Below are positions 1 to 5,424 of a stretch of DNA of 5,424 bases, piece after piece; position 1 is the stretch's first letter; each line of letters begins with the position of its first letter. This stretch comes from an uncultured Erysipelotrichaceae bacterium (lineage in GTDB: Bacteria; Bacillota_I; Bacilli_A; RF39; UBA660): NCBI GenBank assembly GCA_902766815.1, contig CACXEZ010000030.1, positions 1-5,424 on the forward strand, written 5' to 3'. Both the position numbers and the translations under genes were made by a program. The notes under the pieces are model-generated. The model had not been told where the DNA came from, ran no database searches, and was given only the letters and a program-made list of their open reading frames with translations.

Positions 1-57
1 AATTAAGATATTACCTTATCAAGAGTTGATGAATTCTGATGAATTTAAAAATTGGGA
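1..57 (+). repeat. Direct repeat A, left copy (identical to 5097-5153)
   Basis: All 57 bases are identical to 5097-5153 and in the same reading frame of the paralogous gene; the first difference is at 58 against 5154. Identity reaches the window edge, so the repeat very probably continues to the left. It encodes IKILPYQELMNSDEFKNW. Confidence 0.95.
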
Positions 58-3000
58 AAACAATCATTCTGTTGATGAAAATGTATTATTATCATCTAAT
101 GTTCTTGTTGGTCTTTATTCTAGTTTATCTTGGAATAAGTATTGTGAACAAAAAGATATTAGTCCAGCTGATTTTATAAAATATATATTGGAGCATGATG
201 ATTATCGTAAAAATACAGATTTATTAAGCGAAGAAAATTTTACTGTTGCAAATTTAGAAAATTTAATCGAGGCTTCTAATACTAATCCTGATTTGCTCAA
301 AGGATATAATTATATTTATTATAATGAAGGAATAGAGGCAGCTAATCAATACTTGTATGATATAGAAGAAGAAATTAATAAAACAATTGCTATAGAACAT
401 GTTAAGGAGTTTCAAAAACATTTAAATGATGGTGATGGTGTGTTAGATGCTGCAGATAGGGCTTTAACTATTACTGGAAAAGGATTGGGGGATGGTGTTC
501 AGCAATTTTCTAATGGTTTATTATCTTGGTTTTCTGATGATAGAAATAGAACTGTAGCTGATTTTGAAACGATGTATATTGGTATGTTGTTGCAGCCGGA
601 GGATATAAAACATCGAGCTGGGTTAATTAATGAAGATGGAACTAGTAATTATGATATTGATTTTTCTAAAGATTATAGTGGTAAATTAGATATTAGTGAT
701 AATATTTATGAGATAAGTACAAGTATGGGGAATATGTTACCTAGTATGGCTTTATCTATTGTAAATCCATATCTTGGTACTGTTAGTATGGGAGTGTCTG
801 CTGGAGGTAATGGTTATCCTCAAAGAATGGTAGAAGGTAGTGATGAAGGAACAGCCTTGTTATATGGTATTTTATCTGGGTTATCAGAAGCAGCATTGGA
901 AAGAGCATTAGGTACTTTGCCATTTATTGGAAATGAAGAGAATGCTGTTAGGACTCTTAAAGATTTAATTTTAGCAATGCCAAAGGAAGCGTTAGAAGAA
1001 GGAGTACAAGAGGTATTTGATATTGCATTATCTTATGCATTGTATGGTGAAACAGTTACGTTTGAAGAGGTGTTGCAAAGGGTAGGTAAGAGTGCTTTAT
1101 ATGGAGCAATTACTACTGGTATTATGAATTTACCTGGGGTTACAGTTAATACTGCTGGAAGGATAATAGCGAATACTTCTGATGTAGCGTTAAAGACTAA
1201 AATAATGGAAGTGGCTTCTAGGTATGGTATTAATATGACGGATGTAGATGTACAGAGCTATATAAATGAAAATATAGATTTAGAGCAAAATAATATTACT
1301 TCTCAGCATAATAATTTTGGTATTTTGGGAAAAGATGAAAATGGAAATTATCAATTGCCTAAACCAGTTCAGGATTTTTATTCTAAAATTGATGAAAAAA
1401 TATTATCGAGTTTTACGAATGGTTTAAATAGGCAATGTACATATGAACAATCTAAGATGTTAGAGAGCTTGTTTTATAGTAATTCTGATAATATTATTGG
1501 TGTTCATGTTATAGGTGATTATCAATCAATAATTATTGATAATATATTACAACAAGGTATAAAATTAACAGGTAAAACTTTGCAAGGGTCTTCAAACTCA
1601 TCTATTGATATTGAACAAAATGTTGCTTTGTATGATGTTTCTAATCCAGAGCATTATGCGGCATTTTTATCGAATGTTGTTTTTGCCTTTGATTCTAATG
1701 CTAGTGGTTCCCAAAATGTTAGTGGGCTTTTACCAGCAGGTGCAGTAATTATTTCTATTCCAAACGAAATAATAGGTGATCCATCATCCTATACGTATAC
1801 AAATGAATATGGGGAAGTTTTTATAAGGCCGGAATTTATTGTAGCAGATGTTATAACAGATCCGGATAATAATTTTCAAATAAATTTTCAAGGTCAAAAT
1901 AATATATCAATTAATGCGAGTCAAAACGGTATGGATAATTTGATAAATCCTGATGAATATGCTGGTATGTCAAATCTTGAGTATGAAGTTTATTTGGAAA
2001 AAAAGGTTGATGAAAATCCCATGGTAATTTTTGATAAGAATATTGGTCAAGATGTGAGAAGTGATGTTATATTATTTAATAGAGCATTAGCCAATCTGAT
2101 TGGAAATAATATAGATGTTGGAGCGGAAAATTTTAGAAGTATAATGCCAAATATTTTTTATTTGATTCATAATTCAGAAGTGGCGTTAAATTATTTTAAT
2201 AATCATGTTGACATGTATAATGTTACTAGTGATGAGATTATGCCGATCTTAAATGAATATCAGGCTATGTATATGGTTGATAATAAAATATATACTTCAG
2301 ATAACAGTCAAAGTTTGATGGAAATTTTAACAGATTTTGATGATAGTTCACGTGATTGTAAAAAAATATTTACTGATAAATTTAGACAATTATTGGAAGC
2401 TCAGAGTGTTTTTTCGCAAAATCCTCTTGATGATGATTATAGTATTGGACAAAAATTTTCTGAAAAAATTCGCAAAATATTAGATGTTTCTATTTCGGAA
2501 ATATTAAATAATAATATAAACTTAACTAACGAGGAATTTAACGATTTAGTTTCTAATATTTCTTATGGAACAATTTTTCAAAATGGTGAGCAATATCGAA
2601 CATTTATAGATAATCATATTGAAGATAATGGTTTATATAATATAAGATACAATTTTAAACTTCCAGATGATGTTTTGCAAAAATTGCCAGTAGTTAATTT
2701 AAAAAAAAGAGTTGATTTTTTTAGTCAATTTGATTCTGATAATAAATCATTTTTTGGAGCTAATCAAGATGCTGGTAATGTGTTATTGAATTTTGGTATT
2801 ATTGAATCATCTGAATTTAAGAGATTAAAAAATAAATTAGTATCTCAAGGTATGAGTAATATAGAGGCGGAAAAGACTTTAAGATTTATGAATTCAACTG
2901 GAATTTGTACCTATGCTGATATAGCAAATATTATATTTTTAAATTATAAAGACAATCCGCAACAGTTTGAAAAAGATTTTGGATATAGTATGTATACCAA

Positions 3001-3601
3001 AGTAAAAGGAAAAAATAGATTAAATTCATCAGAACTTCTTTTAGATATGTTTACTTATTTAAATAGTAATAAATATAACGCGGAAGATACTAGAATTTTC
3101 AATTATGATGATGGAAGATTATCAATTAATAATTTTGATACAAAAAATCAAGTATATTGTAGTTCTGGTATTTTGGGAATTAGTGAAACTGTTGTAAATA
3201 GTTTTTTACATTCTAAATCAGAAACATTAAATTTTGTAGTGGATGATGTGATTAATCATTTTACTAATCAAGAAAAATATGATATTAAACTGTTAAAAGA
3301 TACAATTAATCAAAATTTATCTCACGGTAATGAAATAGGTCTAGGGGTATTTTATGAAAAAGAACAAGGAAAATCAAAGCAAAATAAAATTAGACTATAC
3401 TCAGGTGATACAATAAAAAACGAAACACTTTCCTTTCATACCACTATATCATCTGGTCATGCAATAACTGTGCTAGGAACGAATGAATATGGGGTTGTTG
3501 TTAGTAGTTGGGGAGAGATGTGGACAATACCTTATCAAGATTTGTCAAATGGAATATTTACTATGAGTATTACAAAATTTAATATGGGAGGAGTGAAATG
3601 A
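2..3601 (+). CDS. Large multidomain polymorphic-toxin-like protein with C-terminal papain-like cysteine peptidase domain (5' partial)
   Basis: The frame is open from the window edge, and its first residues match internal residues 249 onward of the paralogue at 4354, so the TTG at 26 and ATG at 29 are not starts. By that alignment about 248 residues are missing and the full protein would be about 1,450 aa. Visible order: an acidic helical part shared with the paralogue (1-107); a Gly/Ala-rich amphipathic to hydrophobic segment (about 238-380, including MLPSMALSIV); a possible ADP-ribosyltransferase-like domain (about 498-620: His502 in GVHVIG, Tyr544, Glu611 in RPEFIVADV); a long polar helical linker (about 640-940); and a C-terminal papain-like domain (about 950-1199). 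In the last, Cys969 lies in TGICTYADIANIIF, His1153 in SGHAITVLG, and VSSWGEMW (1167-1174) aligns with the papain NSWG region. No signal peptide can be judged because the N-terminus is absent. The most likely role is a secreted or cell-contact effector; a phage structural protein or housekeeping enzyme is less likely. The peptidase fold is fairly secure, the ART call tentative and the target unknown. Confidence 0.8.
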   Translation: MKILPYQELMNSDEFKNWENNHSVDENVLLSSNVLVGLYSSLSWNKYCEQKDISPADFIKYILEHDDYRKNTDLLSEENFTVANLENLIEASNTNPDLLKGYNYIYYNEGIEAANQYLYDIEEEINKTIAIEHVKEFQKHLNDGDGVLDAADRALTITGKGLGDGVQQFSNGLLSWFSDDRNRTVADFETMYIGMLLQPEDIKHRAGLINEDGTSNYDIDFSKDYSGKLDISDNIYEISTSMGNMLPSMALSIVNPYLGTVSMGVSAGGNGYPQRMVEGSDEGTALLYGILSGLSEAALERALGTLPFIGNEENAVRTLKDLILAMPKEALEEGVQEVFDIALSYALYGETVTFEEVLQRVGKSALYGAITTGIMNLPGVTVNTAGRIIANTSDVALKTKIMEVASRYGINMTDVDVQSYINENIDLEQNNITSQHNNFGILGKDENGNYQLPKPVQDFYSKIDEKILSSFTNGLNRQCTYEQSKMLESLFYSNSDNIIGVHVIGDYQSIIIDNILQQGIKLTGKTLQGSSNSSIDIEQNVALYDVSNPEHYAAFLSNVVFAFDSNASGSQNVSGLLPAGAVIISIPNEIIGDPSSYTYTNEYGEVFIRPEFIVADVITDPDNNFQINFQGQNNISINASQNGMDNLINPDEYAGMSNLEYEVYLEKKVDENPMVIFDKNIGQDVRSDVILFNRALANLIGNNIDVGAENFRSIMPNIFYLIHNSEVALNYFNNHVDMYNVTSDEIMPILNEYQAMYMVDNKIYTSDNSQSLMEILTDFDDSSRDCKKIFTDKFRQLLEAQSVFSQNPLDDDYSIGQKFSEKIRKILDVSISEILNNNINLTNEEFNDLVSNISYGTIFQNGEQYRTFIDNHIEDNGLYNIRYNFKLPDDVLQKLPVVNLKKRVDFFSQFDSDNKSFFGANQDAGNVLLNFGIIESSEFKRLKNKLVSQGMSNIEAEKTLRFMNSTGICTYADIANIIFLNYKDNPQQFEKDFGYSMYTKVKGKNRLNSSELLLDMFTYLNSNKYNAEDTRIFNYDDGRLSINNFDTKNQVYCSSGILGISETVVNSFLHSKSETLNFVVDDVINHFTNQEKYDIKLLKDTINQNLSHGNEIGLGVFYEKEQGKSKQNKIRLYSGDTIKNETLSFHTTISSGHAITVLGTNEYGVVVSSWGEMWTIPYQDLSNGIFTMSITKFNMGGVK
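283..322 (+). repeat. Direct repeat B, left copy (identical to 5385-5424)
   Basis: Forty bases are identical to the last 40 bases of the window, with a single mismatch at 282 and then nine more matching bases to the left (273-281). It encodes NPDLLKGYNYIYY. The offset (5,102) is 6 nt more than for repeat A, because the diverged stretch between the repeats is two codons longer in the second gene. Confidence 0.95.
3586..3593 (+). promoter_or_regulatory. Ribosome-binding site of the 232-aa gene, inside the 3' end of the upstream gene
   Basis: GGGAGGAG lies in the last codons of the upstream gene. The GGAGG core (3587-3591) is 6 nt from the ATG at 3598 and 9 nt from the ATG at 3601, so it serves either start. 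With the ATGA overlap it points to translational coupling of the two genes. Confidence 0.8.
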
Positions 3602-4296
3602 TGAATAAAAAAATTGATGAAATTATGTTTTGTACTAAAAGTCCAGAAGAAAGTATAAATTTTTATAATACTCTAAATACAGTTGAAAAAAATAATTATT
3701 TACAATTGTATCAACTATATAGTAATTTATTGAATGCTTATATGATTAAAATATTAGATTTAAGGAAGTATGATGAAACAATTACAACTAGTTCTAATAA
3801 ATTTAAAAAAATAAATGAAGAGGATATGGATTTATATCAATTTTTAGCTTCAGATTTTCTAAATTATTTTTATATTAGAAATAATATTTATTTGGAAAGA
3901 CTAAGTCAAGAAGATATTAATTATTTATTTAATCTTTTAAATACAAAACAATATGAACTTACAGATAATACTATAGAATTTATAAAAAGAACATATAAAT
4001 TATGTGTAAGTGAAACTATAGGCAGTAATGAATTTGTGAATTATGGTTCGGATGCTGTTCAGTTTTATAGACCAATTAATTCACTTATCATTGGTTTTAG
4101 GTTTGATGATTTTTATGTAGAAGATAATCAAGCAGATGAAATGTGGAATATTATGAATGACAGAAGAAAAGAAGAAGTAAAAAACGTTTTTATTCAAATG
4201 CAAAAAGAGTTAGAAAATAAACTTGATATTCCTATATCAATTATACAATATGATGAATTTAGTGTAAAAAAAGCATTAGATGAAAAACATTTATAA
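3598..4296 (+). CDS. Small acidic soluble protein, candidate immunity protein for the upstream toxin-like gene
   Basis: I do not recognise a named family. The 232-residue product is rich in Asn, Asp, Glu, Lys, Tyr and Leu. It has no signal peptide and no convincing membrane segment, and looks largely helical in its first 140 residues. A distinctive stretch is YIRNNIYLERLSQEDINYLF (about 92-111). The last third is mixed, with a possible strand SLIIGFRF followed by an acidic charged helix near MNDRRKEEVKNVF. The start ATG at 3598 overlaps the TGA of the upstream gene (ATGA). A second ATG at 3601 is equally compatible with the GGAGG site and would remove one Met. Overlap with a C-terminal effector gene, small size and cytosolic character are what is expected of a cognate immunity protein in polymorphic toxin loci; that role is inferred from position only. 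A chaperone or adaptor for toxin export is the main alternative. Confidence 0.85.
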   Translation: MMNKKIDEIMFCTKSPEESINFYNTLNTVEKNNYLQLYQLYSNLLNAYMIKILDLRKYDETITTSSNKFKKINEEDMDLYQFLASDFLNYFYIRNNIYLERLSQEDINYLFNLLNTKQYELTDNTIEFIKRTYKLCVSETIGSNEFVNYGSDAVQFYRPINSLIIGFRFDDFYVEDNQADEMWNIMNDRRKEEVKNVFIQMQKELENKLDIPISIIQYDEFSVKKALDEKHL

Positions 4297-4342
4297 TGAG
4301 TTGTTAATGGATATTATACCTTAGGTAAAAAAGTAAAATAAA

Positions 4343-4349
4343 GGGTGAG
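4343..4349 (+). promoter_or_regulatory. Ribosome-binding site of the second large gene
   Basis: GGGTGAG contains GGTGA, which can pair with the 3' end of 16S rRNA. It ends about 5 nt before ATG 4354. It lies in the only intergenic gap of the window (4297-4353), which holds no T-tailed hairpin, so read-through transcription from the upstream genes is likely. The site supports ATG 4354 over the in-frame GTG 4345, which would overlap it. Confidence 0.65.
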
Positions 4350-4353
4350 AAGT

Positions 4354-5424
4354 ATGGCTGATAAGATAAGAGCATATAGTTATGACAATAGTAATAATGA
4401 TTATGGTTCTTTAAGGACAGTAATAAATTCTGATAAAGATAATAACATTAATTCTTATACTAATATTTCTAATGAAGTTGAAGAAATGGTATTAAATGAT
4501 ATTAATCAGTATATTTCTGAATATGGTACTGTATTAAACAATTTTAATAATGATGAAATAGATTATCAGAAAAAAGTGAAGAATGCTGAAGAGTATAAGA
4601 TGAATCAAGAGAATACTTTAAATACAATTAAAAGGATTAGAGATGATATTGCTAAGATTGTAAAAGAAAGCACTCGTGATGATATTGATATTGTTATTTC
4701 ACAATATCAAAGTGATTTGATGATGGATGAACAAGCTATTAGTGATTATAAGTCTCAGTTGTATGATTATTATAGTATCAGAATTCGGGATGGTATGAAT
4801 TATAGTGATGATGATCAGCTTCTTTTAGATAATATTTCGTTAGAAGAGTTAGATAATATGACACAGGATGAATTTATAGATAAAGTATGTGAATGTCTTC
4901 CTGATGAGAGAGAAAAGTTTAATTCAGTTGTGGATTCTTATTATGCTAAATATGAAAATAGGTTTGATGATATTTTAAGTGCTTTAAATCAAAATGATTA
5001 TAATTTTAGTAATATGGATGAATTAATTCAATATTTTGATATGTTGTCACAATATGAAGAGGTGACTGAATTTCAACTTAAGAATGTAGAAAATTTAATT
5101 AAGATATTACCTTATCAAGAGTTGATGAATTCTGATGAATTTAAAAATTGGGAGAATTCTGATAGAAATATAGATGGGTTAATGTTAATGTTGGCTACTC
5201 CAAGTGGACATGGTGTTGAGTCTGTTAATTATAATGACTATATTAATAAAACAGGAAATAATATTTCTCCTGTTGATTTTGTCAAATTAGTACATGATGA
5301 ATTAGACTCTCGTTTATATCCATTTATTCAAATGGATTCTGCCAATGGACAATTATTAAGTAATTTGATAGAGTCTTCTAATATTAATCCTGATTTGCTC
5401 AAAGGATATAATTATATTTATTAT
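4354..5424 (+). CDS. Second large toxin-like paralogue, N-terminal 357 residues (3' partial)
   Basis: The frame runs from ATG 4354 to the window edge without a stop. An in-frame TAA at 4339-4341 limits the start, and the only other candidate is a GTG at 4345 that lies inside the ribosome-binding site. The N-terminus (MADKIRAYSYDNSN) is polar, with no signal peptide. Residues about 39-145 are strongly helical and charged, probably coiled coil, followed by an acidic helical part rich in Asp, Tyr and Asn. Residues 249-357 are homologous to the first 107 residues of the upstream large gene: the two share IKILPYQELMNSDEFKNWEN and NPDLLKGYNYIYY, with a diverged stretch between. This is therefore the shared N-terminal module, probably for export or delivery, of a family whose C-terminal tips differ; this copy's tip is outside the window. 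No WXG motif is seen and I could not place an LXG domain, so Type VII export is possible but unproven. It lies 57 nt after the putative immunity gene and is likely in the same operon. Confidence 0.85.
   Translation, partial: MADKIRAYSYDNSNNDYGSLRTVINSDKDNNINSYTNISNEVEEMVLNDINQYISEYGTVLNNFNNDEIDYQKKVKNAEEYKMNQENTLNTIKRIRDDIAKIVKESTRDDIDIVISQYQSDLMMDEQAISDYKSQLYDYYSIRIRDGMNYSDDDQLLLDNISLEELDNMTQDEFIDKVCECLPDEREKFNSVVDSYYAKYENRFDDILSALNQNDYNFSNMDELIQYFDMLSQYEEVTEFQLKNVENLIKILPYQELMNSDEFKNWENSDRNIDGLMLMLATPSGHGVESVNYNDYINKTGNNISPVDFVKLVHDELDSRLYPFIQMDSANGQLLSNLIESSNINPDLLKGYNYIYY
5097..5153 (+). repeat. Direct repeat A, right copy (identical to 1-57)
   Basis: This is the second copy of the 57-nt coding repeat, inside the second large gene at about codons 249-267. 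The offset of 5,096 nt gives the period of the tandem gene array. Confidence 0.95.
5385..5424 (+). repeat. Direct repeat B, right copy (identical to 283-322)
   Basis: This is the second copy of the 40-nt coding repeat. Identity runs to the right edge of the window, so the homologous block may continue beyond it. Confidence 0.95.

Noticed and set aside
26..31. TTG/ATG at the left end as the start of the first gene
   Set aside because: The frame is open to the window edge, there is no ribosome-binding site, and the same residues lie at about position 257 of the paralogue, so these are internal codons.
2..4296. Mollicute-type recoding (TGA as Trp) suggested by the low GC
   Set aside because: Trp codons are TGG, no in-frame TGA occurs inside the genes, and TGA ends the first gene exactly at the coupled start of the next.
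4292..4297. Perfect TATAAT as a promoter -10 for the second large gene
   Set aside because: No TTGACA-like hexamer lies 16-18 nt upstream and there is no extended -10 TG. Such hexamers are common by chance at this base composition, and the gene is probably co-transcribed.
4317..4327. TACC-TTA-GGTA hairpin as a terminator
   Set aside because: The stem is only 4 bp with a 3-nt loop and is followed by A residues rather than a T run.
1..5424. Circular element or assembly overlap suggested by matching window ends
   Set aside because: The matching ends (1-322 and 5097-5424) are strongly diverged between the two identical blocks and differ by 6 nt in length, so they are paralogous genes, not one sequence read twice.
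4354..5424. LXG or WXG100 Type VII substrate domain at the N-terminus of the second large gene
   Set aside because: The helical character fits, but no WXG motif or convincing LXG motif is visible, so the family was not assigned.
1..5424. tRNA, rRNA, CRISPR array, insertion sequence or - strand genes
   Set aside because: The + strand is almost fully coding, the only gap is 57 nt, and no short regularly spaced repeats, transposase motifs or terminal inverted repeats were seen.

Overview
The window is strongly AT-rich (roughly 25-30% GC by eye) and coding on the + strand from end to end. Ribosome-binding sites are of the GGAGG type. Tryptophan is encoded by TGG, and no reading frame carries an internal TGA, so the standard bacterial code applies. 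Together these suggest a low-GC Firmicutes/Bacillota-type bacterium, perhaps a gut Bacilli or Clostridia lineage; the lineage is inference and no species can be named.

Layout: (1) nt 2-3601 is the 3' part of a very large multidomain protein whose true start lies left of the window. (2) nt 3598-4296 is a 232-aa soluble acidic protein, translationally coupled to the first gene by an ATGA overlap. (3) After 57 nt with no terminator, a second large gene starts at 4354 with its own ribosome-binding site and is still open at the right edge, 357 codons later. Residues 249-357 of this third gene match the first residues of gene 1, with exact DNA identity over 57 nt and 40 nt on either side of a diverged stretch. 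Genes 1 and 3 are therefore paralogues sharing an N-terminal module, in a tandem array with a period of about 5.1 kb.

Best reading: a polymorphic toxin/immunity array. Gene 1 has a shared helical N-terminal module (mostly outside the window but visible in gene 3), a Gly/Ala-rich amphipathic to hydrophobic segment, a possible ADP-ribosyltransferase-like domain (His502, Tyr544, Glu611), a long helical linker, and a C-terminal papain-like cysteine peptidase domain (Cys969, His1153, SSWG 1168-1171). Gene 2 sits where the cognate immunity protein would be expected. The tip of gene 3 lies beyond the window. The layout and the repeats are read directly from the sequence; the toxin and immunity roles are inference, and the export route is unknown. 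Residue numbers for gene 1 are counted from the first whole codon in the window (nt 2-4).
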